A stretch of DNA of 64,000 nucleotides from Aldrovandia affinis (lineage: Eukaryota > Chordata > Actinopteri > Notacanthiformes > Halosauridae). The notes beneath the pieces were generated by a model. The model was not told the DNA's origin. It searched no databases and saw nothing but the letters and a program-made list of their open reading frames with translations. Made by a program: the position numbers and the translations under genes. Each line of letters starts with the position of its first letter. Position 1 is the stretch's first letter. Shown one piece after another: positions 46,871-59,335 of this stretch. The stretch lies in contig JAINUG010000176.1 of assembly GCA_029706075.1 (NCBI GenBank), positions 744,001 to 808,000 on the forward strand. Reading direction: 5' to 3'.

Positions 46871-47405
46871 GTCTGTTTGTTAGTAAGTGAGGTTGATTAT
46901 TTTGATAGTGCTTGTATGTAGGCATTGGAGTCATACGGTAAGGTCTATGTCAGCTATGTGTGTGTGTTTGTGTGTGTACGGCTTTGACCAATGCTTACAC
47001 CTCCAAAAAGCGGCTGGTGCTGATTGGTTGTGTGGATTTGTGGTCTGTGACACATGGCAGATATGGGGGATGGGGGTGAGCTGGGAGAGGCTGGGTCTGA
47101 TGGGAGGAGAATATGTTTTGATATTAATGTGTCCCGGTGTGACCCTGGTGAGAGAAGAAAAAAGGGAGGGGTTACTAATTTGTTTGTCTTTGACTAAAGT
47201 ACAGTAGCCGTTTGGTTTTTATGGTTCGCATGGATTGTGTCACTATATTGGCCACATGTGCTTTTGCCCTGCTTGGCCCATGACTGTAGATCTGCCACTG
47301 ACAGGAGGCCCATGGGGTGATGGGTAAGGTGCAGTGGCCTGGTTGTCTCCATCCTTTCTAATCTAACTATTAGAGTCCAACTATTGAAACAACATGCTGT
47401 ACACA
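46871..47405. other. Intergenic, nothing recognised
   Basis: No conserved coding signal or repeat boundary. Confidence 0.4.
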
Positions 47406-47797
47406 TACACTACCAGTCAAAAGGTTTAGAACACCCCCATTTTTCCAGTTTTTACTGAAATGTAAGCAGTTCAAGTCCAGTGAATAATCTGAAATGGTAC
47501 AAAGGTAAGCGTTAAAATGCCAGAGGTTTAGGTTACCAAAAACTGAAAAATAATGTAAAGGCCCGTTTCAGGGAACAAGTAATTGGTTAACAACTTACAG
47601 CTGTTCTGCAGCAATGGAAGTAAATTAAGCCTTGAAAGTTGATGCAAACAATTCCTACAGGTGTCCCAACTTTTGTTGATTACATACAAACCCTCTGTCT
47701 GTATAAAAGCAGTGTTGGAATAGACTGTGTTACTACACCCTCTGAAGCATTATTTGGACAATATTGCACTACAGGAAGTGGTATATTGCTATCATAA

Positions 47798-49367
47798 TGT
47801 AGCGCCCCCTTCCTATCTATGCTTAACGAGGGAACTACCCTGAGTTCTATTTATAGGGACGATATGTTATCGTCTGTAAAATTATAATAATAATAAAAAC
47901 TACTACTCGCTTGGTACCGATTTACTTATGCGCTTGAAATGGAAATAACCAAATACAAAGAATCGCTTTAAAATGAGTTAAACCATTTACTAAACAAGAT
48001 AGTAATGCAAACATAAATCATTCGGTTTCACGTTTTAAACAAACAAACAAAACATCTGTCCTCTGACAGGGTAAATCACAACACTGTTTTGATTCAACTC
48101 AAATTACATTTCACATGTTTTCTTATAATTTCCAAAAACCCAAACGGTTAAGTAAGAAGGCCTTAACACTTTTATTAAAAAGAAAAGCCGGCAAAATAAA
48201 ATACCCCAAACACTTGCGTTGCAGGCCTGATGCGTTGCTAGCGTACGTGGTAGCCACACTAATGCGACTCCTTCACTCCACTGAGCAGAAAGATAAAACA
48301 ATGCACTCACAGTTTCACAAAGTAACAGCGCTCACGGCTGCTTTCTCCGGAGTCCCATGCTGTAGCTAGAAGGAAAGTCTGATGAAGCACCGGGAAGTTT
48401 CGTTCGCCACGATCTCCTCCGTGTTGCTCAAACACTTTCGAGTTCCCCGTGTTGGTGAACCACAAAATCAGTTTCACGAGATAACAGCGCTCCCGGCTGC
48501 CTTCTCCTCCGCGTTGCTCAAACACTTTCGAGTTCCCCGTGTTGGCGAACTGCAAAATCCTTTGAACAGTCCAGCAAAATCAGCTAGGCTAGCAAGCTCA
48601 CTCACTTGCTCAAACACTTAGGATAATTCCGATGACTGGTTGACAGAACGTTGACTTCTTGCCGAAGAAATTGTTCCTAGTCAGATACAATAACTTATAA
48701 AGTCCTCGGGTTGAGCACTTAACATTATTATATCATTCCAGCATCCTAAAAATACATGGGTAACGCATTCATCTTTTAACTAAAAACTCTAGCACAGTAG
48801 CTTCTTCTCAGCATTCTCGTTAAAACTCCCTTTCGATCGGCCGGGGCGACCGAGGCCATCGCCCCTCTCCCGCTTTTCGGGGATCTGAACCCGACTCCCT
48901 TTTAACTTCCCAAACGCCTGACCTTCAACTCAATTCTGATTGGTCAATACAATCACACCATATCACATCAGCTCAATTCTGATTGATCAATACACATCGC
49001 ACCACATCACATCAACTCAACAGTGAACAATTATCAGTCAGGCAATCATTTTACTTGGCCCTGGAAAAATAAACAATTTACAAAAATACAATACACATTA
49101 AAATATCAAATAATATAAAATACGCATTCAAGTATGTTTCTCTATGTGTACAAATCAAATTATTACTATAGCCTTTCCATCCATATAAATCGAATATTTT
49201 AACAACCAAAATGTACTTCAGGTCATATCACCAATACATTCCAGGAACTTCACCATAAATGAATACATGACACAAACTCTAATCACACTGATTATTTGCA
49301 ACCTTTTAAATCTATTTATATGTATCTATTTATTAAACTTATTAACTATATTGTCCACAGGGCTACA
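47798..49367. mobile_element. LTR-like fossil, 1.57 kb, in a Tc1 leader
   Basis: Starts TGTAGCGCCCCCTT and ends GGGCTACA, with a 4-bp duplication ATAA (47794-47797, 49368-49371). Contains two related blocks (AACAGCGCTC..CGGCTGC, then TTGCTCAAACACTTTCGAGT and TCCCCGTGTTGG) at about 48320-48470 and 48480-48560. It also has two units with CTCAATTCTGATTGGTCAAT (48927-49020), i.e. CCAAT boxes on the minus strand. No protein region, so a solo LTR or short nonautonomous copy. Intact ends; broken state cannot be judged. Confidence 0.6.
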
Positions 49368-49370
49368 ATA

Positions 49371-49995
49371 ATGGCGAGAAAAAGGCAATTAACAAAGAAA
49401 GACAGACAGACCATTATAACCCTTAAAAGTGTTGGTCTTTCCTTTAGAGAAATTGCAAAGAAGGCCAAGATGTCAGTGAGTACAGTTTCCTACACCATCA
49501 AAATGCACTTGGAAACTGGAGGAATCTCTGACAGGAAGAGGTCTGGCAGGCCCAAAGCCACAACAAAATCAGAAGGCAAATTTCTGACAGTCAACAGCTT
49601 GCATGATAGACAGCTCACAGGACAACCAGCTTAACACTGGTTGAAGTAAGGAAGTAAGGAAGTCTCAGTTTCAGCTGTGAAGAGAAGCTAAAATGGCAAA
49701 ATAAGAAAAAGAGGCTTGCCTGGGCCATGAAGCACCGCCAGTGGACAGTAGGCTTCAAATCATGGAATGGCCAGCACAGTCTCCAGACTTAAACCCCATC
49801 GAGCTGGTTTGGGATAAATTGGACAGAAAGCAAAACAAGTGCAACACATTTGTGGGAACTTCTGCAACAGTGTTGGGAAGAACTTTCCGAACAATATTTG
49901 ATTTCCATTGTAGAAAGAATGCTACGAGTGTGTTCGGCTGTTATATCTGCACAAGGTGGCTACTTTGATGAGTCAAAAATTTAGATTATATTTTG
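49371..49995 (+). pseudogene. Tc1 transposase, core deleted
   Basis: ATG at 49371 opens MARKRQLTKKDRQTIITLKS, then VGLSFREIAKKAKMSVSTVS (helix-turn-helix) and GISDRKRSGRPKATTK. A stop follows GQPA near 49632. Sequence from about 49680 jumps to the C-terminal part: AATGGCCAGCACAGTCTCCA (W-P-A-Q-S-P), GAGCTGGTTTGGGAT (E-L-V-W-D) and GCTACTTTGATGAGTCAAAA (Y-F-D-E-S-K). The two catalytic Asp motifs are absent, so it is an internal-deletion derivative. Confidence 0.8.
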
Positions 49996-50054
49996 TAAAA
50001 AAATAATCATGAAATCGTTTTGTTTATCTCCAATTGTTTACTTGTTCTATGCTT

Positions 50055-52178
50055 TGTGGTGTCCCTGGGGGTTGGGCGACACTCACGGACCTTGCAGAGG
50101 GCGTAGACAAGTTAAAAAAAACGGAGGAGGCAGTATTCAGAAACCAAAATGATAATTTAATAAACAAACTCTTGACAACACAAAACAAAGGGTGGGGGGG
50201 TACAAACACACAAAGTTCCTTATCTCGTTGTCAATGGTAATCCTATTCAAAATCCAAACAGTCAAAACAAAGTCCTCACACAATCCAATTTCATACACAA
50301 CAATCCAAAAAACTCTCTCTCCTCAAATCCTGGCTGGTCAAATGACTTCACAGGTACTCTACACATTCACCACACTCAGCAACTCCTTCCCACACATGTT
50401 CCTACTCCTCTCTGTGTACTTCTTCTTCTTCTTCTTCTTCTGTGGGTTTTAACGGCGGTTGGCATCCAAATTGTTGCATTACCGCCACCTTTGATTACCT
50501 CCATCAACTGCTTCTCTACTAGAGTCTTTTGATTAGTTCAGTTTCTTTCAAAAAACTCCCCTGCACTTCTCCCACACAACCCACAATGTCCTTCACCCTC
50601 AACTCTACTTGTCTCAGTCTCTGCAGTCCAGTCAGCATAGTCCTTCTCTCCTCCTCATATCTCCTGCATGAGATTAAGACATGCTCCACCGTCTCCCTTT
50701 CCTGACACAGATCACATTGCCCAGTTGGATGCTTTCCTATTATATTAAGGGTTCCATTCAAATTACTATGCCCAATTCTCAGTCTACTAATTACTATTTG
50801 TTCTTTCCTATTATCCCCACTATTTCCTACCACTCCCACTTTATTTTGTATTTCATGTAAATGTCTCCCCTTTACTTCCTTATCCCACTTCTGCTGCCAC
50901 TGATTTACTATTTCCCCCCCACACTATGCATTTCCCCTCTGATTTTGAAAGTTTTATATTGATGTCCACCTGTTCTCTCCTGATTGCTTCCTTAGCCACC
51001 TTGTCTGCTTTTTCATTCCCTGGTATTCCCACATGCGCTGGCACCCACATACATTTACCAATTTTCCCCTGCCTATCTACCCTTGCTTTCGTGTATAGCA
51101 CCTCATATAGTAAATCTTGATGGCTTTTACCTACCCCACTTTTGATACTAGACAACACTGCCACCTACATATGATTATTTTATTTTCTACCCCTTCTTCT
51201 GCCCACTCTAACCCTAACAAAATGGCCACTAGCTCAACTGCATACACACTTAAATAATCTGATGTCCTTTTTTTTATCTCTATCTTTTTACTAGGAATCA
51301 CAGCTGCTGCCCCTGTTACCTGCTTCTGTGGATCCTTAGACCCATCTGTAAAAATACTTACATATTCCCTATACTTACTACCCATATGACTATAGTATTC
51401 TTTTACTAAATCTACATTTTTACTCCTACTCTTTACCTTCAGAATGTCAAAATCCACCTCTACCTGCTCCATAGTCCACACTGTTCTAACAGGCCACAAC
51501 ACAGTTGGACCAAACTCTAACTCCAGAACCTGCATTTGTTCAGCCCTACTCTTACCTACCCACCCAAAACTAGCTTTTTGTGCTCTTCCCCTCTCCCAGC
51601 AATCTTCCAAAACCCTCTTAGTTGGATGATTATCCTCATGCCCCCTCAAATTAATCCAATAATTAACCATCAGATGCTTTCGTCACATCCCCAACGGAAT
51701 CTCTCCCGCCTCAACTTGAAGTGCACACACTGGTGCTGATTTCACTGCCCCTAGACATATCCTCAGAGCCCTAGCCTGAATCACATCTAATACGGCCAAC
51801 ACCATCTTGGCTGCTGACCCATACACCACACACCCATAATCTAATCTTTACCTGATTAATGCTACATACACATACTTTAATGATTTAATATCAGCTCCCC
51901 AATCTAATCCAACCAGACATCTCATTATATTTATAACTTTCTTAGTTTTCTTCACTAAACTACTAATATATTCTCTCCATGTTAACCTGGACTCTCTCAG
52001 TGTAATGGGAATCAGCCCTTTAAATAGGCCTTGAAATGGCCTTCAGCTGGTCATTAGTCCCATTGCCTTGACTTGGCTCAGGTGTGACTGTGGCCTGCTG
52101 GGAAATGTAGTGTTCCCTGGCTGCCATGTGTTGTAGGCCAGGCAGCCATTTCCTTGTGCAGCTCCTTGGGCTGCCACA
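50055..52178 (-). mobile_element. Solo LTR (fossil) split by a LINE
   Basis: Starts TGTGGTGTCC, ends GGCTGCCACA; 4-bp duplication GCTT (50051-50054, 52179-52182). Apart from the LINE (50420-51991) it is about 550 bp. Its minus strand carries a TATA-like CCTATTTAAAGG at about 52015. It matches a second fragment at 59336-59567, which supports the LTR reading independently. No protein region; one large interruption. Confidence 0.65.
50420..51991 (-). mobile_element. LINE with RNase H domain, 5' truncated
   Basis: Minus strand. RNase H: SIFTDGSKD, VYAVELVAILLGLEWAE (first Asp, Glu) and CMWVPAHVGIPGNEKADKVA, the typical C-terminal RNase H of I/Nimb-like LINEs. A zinc knuckle CDLCQERETVEHVLISC follows. 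The 3' end is CCAACCGCCGTTAAAACCCA then GAAGAAG repeats (50420-50440). A CTCTCT(CA)GTGTA duplication flanks it imperfectly. RT is lost to 5' truncation; a few frame breaks remain. Clade named by recall. Confidence 0.8.
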
Positions 52179-52249
52179 GCTTTAAATTTAGAGTACACTG
52201 AAACATTAAACTGCGTAAATTTGTGTTTTAAATGTTTTCCGGTAGTGTA

Positions 52250-52723
52250 TATGTAATATTAAGCTGAAAATGCCAAAATGTAATATATTTTATTCAATGT
52301 TATGTTCTGTATTACTTTGTATTAATAATCTGCACAGTTGGAGCAGAGTGCCATGCAATAGGTTACGCTGATATTCATGAATTGTTCAGCTGAATGCCTT
52401 TGGAAGTTGTGCAGATAAAATGTAGCATTTCTACAATTGGCTAATTGCTCTACCTACCCTATGATATGAGACTGATGGAGTACAGTAAAACGCTGTTAGT
52501 ATTGCACCTTTCCGAAACTCCTGTCACAGGCTCTAGTTGTGTTGTCTGGCTGATCGGTCCAAGCAACATGCCTCTGATACAGCCTAAACTAGCCTAAGCA
52601 GAATTTAGGCAGCCTGCCCAATCCTGGGACCTTTGCCTCAATGACACACATCCCTCCCCAGGACATTCTGCTGCCTGGCAGCTAGTGGGCAGTCAGGGGT
52701 CAGGGCAGTGGGAATGATATCAT
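52250..52723. other. Intergenic, nothing recognised
   Basis: No coding or repeat boundary recognised before the inverted repeat at 52724. Confidence 0.4.
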
Positions 52724-53684
52724 AGGGCCCTTTTTCATTGAAAAAAAAAAAACAAGTACTTTTGCTACTTTTTTGGCACTAGAAAACGGTAACCTTGGGT
52801 TTTCCATTCGCTAAGTTCCGCACAGTTCTCGTTGTAGATTTTTGGTGCCTGTTCAAGATGTGGTCCGGTATCAAAGACCTTGGGGGCAGGACTAACAGCA
52901 TTGTTTATCGCTGATTGGTTACGCATTTTGCGTCACTCAAGGGACTGATCATGAGGGGGAAGTAGCATTGTTGTTAGCGTTTGTTGAAGAAGGAATATTA
53001 CAGCATTATTTAGAAAACCACGGGACCATAAAGTGCAGTTCTCATTAAAAATAAAGTGTAGCCTAATGTTGTTACAGAAGCGCAGTGTCTGTATTTATGC
53101 GATTATGTTACAGTTAAACTACGCCATATGAGGGCATGTCTGGCAAGTAGATTTCTGGTTGAGCAAGAGAGGAAAAACGTTAACGTTTGATCCTGCTATA
53201 GCTTGCTATCAAGTGATACGTTTTTTCATATGGCAGCTTAATGTATATGATACAATATGATATACTTTATTTGTCCCCATGGGGAAACTTGTCTTGGACT
53301 CTCAGTAGCTGTTTCACAGTAATTACGCATATAACAAAAATAGAAAATAGTGCTTCAAAAGAGCAGCATCAACCAAATAACAGTTTCTGTACAACAACAC
53401 AGTATCTACACATTATCATCAACACAATACATCTACACATATATCAAGTCATACATTTTTTCATATGGCAGCTTAATGTATCAAGTGATCAAGTATTAAC
53501 CAAAATGAAGCATTCCTTCCGTTCCTTTGCATTACTGATGTTTGCTCTAAATTAGCGCAAACTGTAACTGTTTCCCCTGAAGTCAGTGGAAACAAGAACG
53601 GTAACTAGAACCAGAACTAGCGCTAGTTCCTGTTAGTTCCCATTAGGTCTAGTTCTTGTTTTTTTGTGCAATGGAAAAGGGCCT
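52724..53684. mobile_element. Nonautonomous TIR element (about 960 bp)
   Basis: Inverted ends AGGGCCCTTTTTCATTG and CAATGGAAAAGGGCCT. Both are followed inward by A-rich runs and CAAG(T/A)AC, and the pairing continues through GGCACTAG and CTAGTTC. The target duplication is unclear (AT or ATA), so superfamily is open (Harbinger or hAT type). No protein. It contains a later Rex3-like insertion at 53247. Confidence 0.65.
53247..53455 (-). mobile_element. Rex3/RTE-like 3' end with 26-bp target duplication
   Basis: On the minus strand it ends CCAAGACAAGTTTCCCCATG and GGGACAAATAAAGTATATCA plus an ATATC-type tail, the familiar 3' end of Rex3/RTE elements or a SINE that uses it. A perfect 26-bp repeat (starting TTTTTTCATATGGCAGC) stands on both sides, 53221-53246 and 53456-53481. 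Only 209 bp were inserted. Confidence 0.78.
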
Positions 53685-54640
53685 ATAATGACACAATGGA
53701 CCACATGGTGACAACGTGGAACTGTTAGCAAAGGTCCTCAGGACAAGGCAATGTGCCCTTAAGTGACACACTGTAGGGCAGAGAAAGACCAGAGCTCAGC
53801 CCCTTGATCTGGGCTTAGTTCTTGGAAATGGGAAAGAGGTTTTTATCTATTTAGTGAATGCAAAGTCCCTAAGCCAAGCAGTTGATTCTAGGGAAAGAGG
53901 GAAAGGGGTTGTGGAGAAGGATGGCTCTGTGGATTAGTGGTTGAGGACTGGTCGAGGTCTGAGTTACGGAGAGGGTCTTAACTGGAGCCACTGGGATCAG
54001 GGGCCATATTCACTTCAGACATGTGGGCCTGGCTTAATGCCAATGTTTGTGTGCATAAGGAAGGAATTCTCCTACCACATGTAAGCCTTTAGGAGCATTA
54101 ATCCAAACCATTCCTGTCCTGCTCACCAAAGAACAAGAGGTCATGACAATCTATTTCTCACAGCATAGACACCTGTGAACTAGCATTATTTGTTTTTGTG
54201 GAGCCTAGGTTAACCTAGAGTTCATCTACTAAGGGCTGGTGAAATCCAGACTGCTCCTATTTGGTGGCAGGTTTGTCTGATGGCCCTTTCGATGGAATGG
54301 CAGCATAGAACCAGTCAATCAGTTTACCCATTGCAAAAGGAGTGGCACTCTGATTGTAGGCACAGATGGTAACATTAATAGACAGATGGGTTGGATGAAT
54401 TATTTTATGAAGACCTTATAATGGTCTATATCTAATAAGTCAAAGAGCAACCTTCAACATAAAAAAAAATGTTTTTGTAATTGTAAGCTGCAAATAGAGA
54501 AACTAAGAAAGCTTGCCCATTCAGTGCATTTTCAATGCAAGCATATGTAACTGGTCAATCGGATCATTACTCAGATTGTTAGCTTAAAAGGAAGACAATC
54601 AGTTTAGCTAGCAACTCATATTGTGAGTTCAACACACATT
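53685..54640. other. Intergenic, nothing recognised
   Basis: No exon or repeat boundary found. Confidence 0.4.
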
Positions 54641-54647
54641 TGCACGT

Positions 54648-54850
54648 TTGGCAGGAGCTTCATTGATTAAGACTGCTCAATTTGCTGATGTGTTAAGAGA
54701 AACAGTGGTTAAGGTGATGGCATGGAAGTCTGAGGGAAAGACATCATTAACAAGGGGCAACTGTGGTTGCATACTCCTCGACCATGATGTCTGTGCATTG
54801 GTTAGTGATGCAAAGGCAAAACAGATTAACAACTCTGAATCAGTTGACTG
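54648..54850 (+). pseudogene. Tc1-like transposase N-terminal relic
   Basis: The frame GASLIKTAQFADVLRETVVK followed by VMAWKSEGKTSLTRGNCG resembles the helix-turn-helix and GKTS linker of Tc1-type transposases. No catalytic core or inverted ends are seen around it. Old fragment. Confidence 0.45.
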
Positions 54851-54869
54851 CAAATATCAAACTAGGGCA

Positions 54870-55858
54870 TGAGCAGGCAGTTTCATCAAGAATGATCCAT
54901 TGAGAACTTCACAGAGAGGGATGCTATGGTCAGGTTGCAGCCCTATTAGGACACTTAAGACATGTTGGTGTTTCCATTTAGTTCACCCAATGAATCAATT
55001 CACCCATTGGAAATCAATATCAATAATGGACTCGCTCCAGTTCGGGCGAGTGAGATTTGACAACTTTGTTCATACAGAGATGTTGGTTGAGCTGCTATGT
55101 GTGGAGACTGGCTTTGGTGTGCCTGGCTCATAATTTCAAGCATCAATATAATCCAAAATTGTAACTGTGGGGTATAGAAGTGTATGTAATATATGTTGGT
55201 TCTCAGACCACGCTGGTGCAAACTTACATACCTAAGTGTCCTGGTTTCATTCAAGGAGTAATAAAAGTAATGAAAATCTGTCAGTTGTCAAAATGACCTA
55301 GACCAGGGGTCGGAAGCTCCCATGTTTCGTGGTTTGGGAAAATAAATAAAAAGTATTTATCGGGCGGCATTAGGTCAATCAGTGTGTCATAAATGAAGAT
55401 GAAGACCTCCCAGACCGGGTCCAAATGGCTCTGTTTGACCATGCTGTTTGCCTGGGCAGGATCATAAAATGCATAGCTTCCCCAACAAGTAAGGAGATTT
55501 GTTTGGTGGTGTGAAATAGCCAGTGGAATTGGCAGTATTGTAACACTGTTAGTTTGAGTGAGTGGATAAAAGAGTTTAATGAGTGAAGAGGTGAGGGAGA
55601 CGAGCGAGAAGTATGTTATGTACGCACATTAGTTAGTTGAACAACTGAAAAATCCAACTTGAGTGAGTACACTGTCACGTATGCATGGCCACAGTCACAC
55701 TTGTATTATTTTTCAAAGTTTCCAAAGACAGATTGCAGTTTGCAAAGACAGAAAGACAGTGTTCAAATGTTATTTATTATTTCTATAAGTTCTGGCAGGA
55801 AAACAACAGCATGAGGAAACTGATTTATTCATATAAATACTAATTATTCAGATACATA
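54870..55858. other. Intergenic, nothing recognised
   Basis: Contains a short GACCAGGGGTCGG remnant near 55300 and a repeated CAAAGACAGA motif near 55715-55760. No gene. Confidence 0.4.
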
Positions 55859-55860
55859 TA

Positions 55861-56205
55861 CACTACCGGTCAAAGGTTTTACAACACCCCCATTTTCCAG
55901 TTTTTACTGAAAACAAAAAACAGTTTTTACAAAAACGTAAAAATAATGTTGTTGACTCTTAGAAACTTGTCTTCTGATTTTGTTGTGGCTTTGGGTCTGC
56001 CAGACTTCTTCCCGTTAGAGTTTACTCCAGTTTCCAAGTGCCTTTTGATGGTGTAGTAAACTACTCACTGCCAAAAACTTTTTTTTTTTTTAACCTCTGG
56101 CAGTTTACAGCTTACCTTTGTACCATTTCAGGTTATTCACTGGACTTGAACTGCTTAAATGTCAGTAAAAACTGGAAAATGGGGGTGTTCTAAAACTTTT
56201 TAGTG
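55861..56205. mobile_element. MITE-sized long-TIR Tc1-like derivative
   Basis: Ends CACTACCGGTCAAAGGTTTT and the complement of TAAAACTTTTTAGTG with TA on both sides. Inside, antisense to the plus strand, is a short transposase scrap (GGTCTGCCAGACTTCTTCCC, i.e. G-R-S-G-R). At 345 bp it is the most reduced member of the family in the window. Confidence 0.83.
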
Positions 56206-56218
56206 TATGTATCAATAT

Positions 56219-56810
56219 TGTTACGACCTGCAAAAACCATACACACTCAAATAGCCCTGTGGTAAACCAAAGACAGGACGCAACAAACAAATATTCCTTC
56301 AAGTCAACGGTTCATAAAAAAACACAGGATTTATTTAGGACATGTGACATATAAAGGACATACTCACATGACATTGAAGGAATATAATAAAAATCTATAA
56401 AACAGTCTAACTAAGCCCTAGCTCAAAACAGGTTCTAACCTCACTCCCATACAAATCAAAAAGGACGTTCTTCCGCAGACTGCTTCCCCTACTTTATAAA
56501 AATGTACATAAGAAAATAAAAATGCACAAGAAAATCGGACAAGCAAGTAAGGTAAAGATCTTTGTAAAAGTTTCTCAAAAAGGCACAGCTGAATGGCACA
56601 AAATCACAGAAAGGAAAAAGCTTGTTTTTCTTCTTCAAAAAACTAAACGCTCCACTCCCTTATAAACTCCAGACAGGGCCGTGGCCAGACGAGGTCAAGG
56701 ACAGTGCAGTTGGGGACGGTCCAATCAGTGCCAGAGCAATCACGCGCAGCAGGAGCATGGCCTCAATCAGCAATCAAGCACCTGTTGTCTAAGAAGTCAA
56801 ACTTTGTTGT
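56219..56810 (-). mobile_element. Possible LTR-like fossil
   Basis: Starts TGTTACGACC after a TTGT run. A TTTATTTAGG run at 56330 (poly(A) signal on minus) and CTTATAAACTCC at about 56660 (TATA on minus) lie in LTR order. The far end and target duplication are not found. Fragment; no protein. Confidence 0.35.
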
Positions 56811-58280
56811 TTTATTGTGAAATAGCCCATGGGAGCCCTCATGGATCGTCCTAGACAGCCAGGCTAGTAATGAGAGCCTCTACTGTTAGGCCTGATCCTT
56901 TGGGTCTCCATGAAACAGCAGAAGACTCATTCATTAATCCTTAACCAGTCACTGTTTTCTATTTTGCTGACGTTTCTTAGTGCTTCCCCATCTTTATCTC
57001 CTCACAATCAATGGCCATCTGTACCTTATAATATGCATGAGGGCCTAATTTCCACTGGGGACATGTTCCCAGCACTATATGAAAATACCAATTTTGTCCC
57101 CAACACTTTTCTTAATTAAAACAACATTGAAAATGCAGAAGGCAGAACTGAATCTTGAACATCCAATTCATCTACCGGCCTCTTTTAGATGTCAATGTTT
57201 AATTGGAGACTGACAGTCTGGCTTTTTGAGGGATATGCTGTCTGCAAAGTGAGTTTTGCTCTGCATTGAGAGAAAAAAATGGTGTGAAAAGACAGGAGAT
57301 AACTTACTGTGGGTTAGGGAAAAGTACAGTAACAGACATTCAAAACTCGGCCGATGACTTTAAAAATTGCTGCAGCTGCAAACAGTTTCCATGTGTGTAA
57401 ACGGTAAAAGGTGTAGCGAGGGGAAAAGATGAAAATAAGGTTCATATACTGTAAATGACCATCAAAAATATTTTTGGCTGTTTATCCAACCTTTTGTGTA
57501 TCTGCCATAGCTGTGGTCCCGATGAGATCGGTTGTGTGGGAGTATACTGTATCATGAAATTTAGCTTGCGCCAAGACACTGAGGAAGCAATGGATGATGT
57601 GGGGAAAAATATCCAAATAAGTTAAACATCAGGTGCGTCCAGCATCATTTTATAAAACGTTTATGAAAAGTACAAAAGTTCTTAACCATTCCAAAAACAG
57701 TTTGTCTGAAAGCTCTGTTGAATGTATTAATCAATTTTGTCTTTCTATAATTCAAACCAGGGATGTAGCTCATCAAATATTATTTAAATAATTGCATATT
57801 TATGTTTAACCATTATAATTATAGCACTGGTGTTAATATTATTGTATTATTATTATTGTTGAAACTATTAATAATATTATATAAGAATTATTACAATTTA
57901 AAAAGTGTTGTGCATGAAATATGAGCAATGGCTTCTGGGATTCCCCTCGAGCACCAACAGTTATGTGAAACACACTAGGCTTCTGAAACATCTACAGTAT
58001 TTTCAAGGATTTTTATGTATACGTTTCCTTATTCACAACCGATAAGTGTCAGAAAATTTTGTTTTTATTAGATCGTATTGCAAGAATTCTCAGGGAATTG
58101 AGAATAGCCCATACAAGAATAGCCCATTCTGGCTACTTGAGCAGCTATGAGACCTCAACGAATGTTTTTTCAGGTAAGGAAAAACATAAAAATCTAGAAA
58201 TCTGGGACAGTCCCCTTTAAAATGGTGTGTCCTTGACAGGTCTAGCTAAACAATAGGTAGTTTACAGATTACGTCTCTTC
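56811..58280. other. Intergenic, AT-rich
   Basis: Includes a TATTAT-rich stretch near 57835-57900. No exon or element boundary recognised. Confidence 0.45.
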
Positions 58281-58286
58281 GCTGCA

Positions 58287-58520
58287 GTGGCGCAAACTCC
58301 ATATGGTGGTCAAGTAAACACAAGAGTAGTGGAGTCAAGGTATTGTCACACACAAAAACATTGTATGCTTGTTTATGGTTGTTCAAATCAATCTAACCAA
58401 ACAAGAAACAGATTATTTTTTATATTTTTTTATCAAGTTCCAAAAGTTATTAGTAGTGCCAGGAGGTATGGCTGGCAAATCTGCGCCTTTCCTCTGGAAA
58501 GTATTAAACTTGTATTAAAC
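58287..58520 (+). pseudogene. THAP-finger-like remnant
   Basis: The frame reads HCMLVYGCSNQSNQTRNRLF, then FYQVPKVISSARRYGW. Cys-x5-Cys followed by a basic stretch and F-x-x-x-P is how THAP domains begin (C2-CH, DNA-binding, shared by host THAP genes and P-element-type transposases). The later Cys-x2-His is not visible because the frame diverges. Most likely a transposon-derived relic; weak. Confidence 0.35.
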
Positions 58521-59335
58521 GTTCCTTTATTCTGTAACGTGAGCAGTTTTTTGCTGTAGCTTTGTTTCCCTGGAACTGAAATGAAACGTTGGTGATGAGT
58601 TGATGTGTTATATTGTGTTGTTAGTTGTTGCTAACGTTAGTTGCTAGTTGTTGCTATGTTAGCTAGTTGTTGATATGTTCAAAGACGTTGATATTTTACT
58701 CACACAGAGCATTTTGCGATCCCTACAGCTAAATGCGTTTTAATTTATTCTCTTGATGGATTCTCTCTTGTCTGTGATACTCACGTTTCACTAGAGCATT
58801 AATGGGAACTTGTACATGTATATGTGGTAGCACATGGTCTACATATTACATCTGCTCACAATTTGTATTGAATTTAAATCAATGTTACCTTTAATTCACA
58901 AATTAAGTTCATGATGAGGCTCCCATGTATAGCCATATTAGGGGTTGCACCCATAACTGTAATCAATACATAACATAAACACAATAAGCTAAAAAACTAA
59001 ATGGTGCTTCGATATTTGGTGGTGGATGAAGAAAAACAATGTTTGTAGAATGAATAGTTAGCCATATCCACAGACTCAACAGTGGGCAAATCTTTCATTT
59101 ATTGTGAGAAATCATTCCTTTTCATACAATAGGGATCTCTTCCATCACATTTTTCGATCTTTAGTTTATATCTCTCTCTCTCGAACATTAGCTTCTAAAC
59201 TGTTTACATAAACTGCTCGTTGCCTCCTTCCATGATTTCACTTCTTGACCACCAACTGAGGGAGTGCGTGTCAGCACAGTCATGTGTCTGTAAACTACCT
59301 ATTGTCAAAATAATGGATAATAGATACATATATAT
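58521..59335. other. Intergenic, nothing recognised
   Basis: Repeated GTTGCTA/GTTAGCTAG words near 58620-58680 and a TCTCTC run at 59170. No gene. Confidence 0.4.

Larger units (their letters stand above)
47408..52247 (+). mobile_element. Long-TIR Tc1-like element containing three later insertions
   Basis: Left end CACTACCAGTCAAAAGGTTT next to TA. The right end is reduced to TTTTCCGGTAGTG next to TA (52248-52249). The same family occurs at 34372, 36164 and 55861. Its transposase region was split by an LTR-like element at 47798 in the 5' leader and another at 50055 in the 3' region; the second was then split by a LINE. Without these the Tc1 would be about 1.15 kb. Confidence 0.8.
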
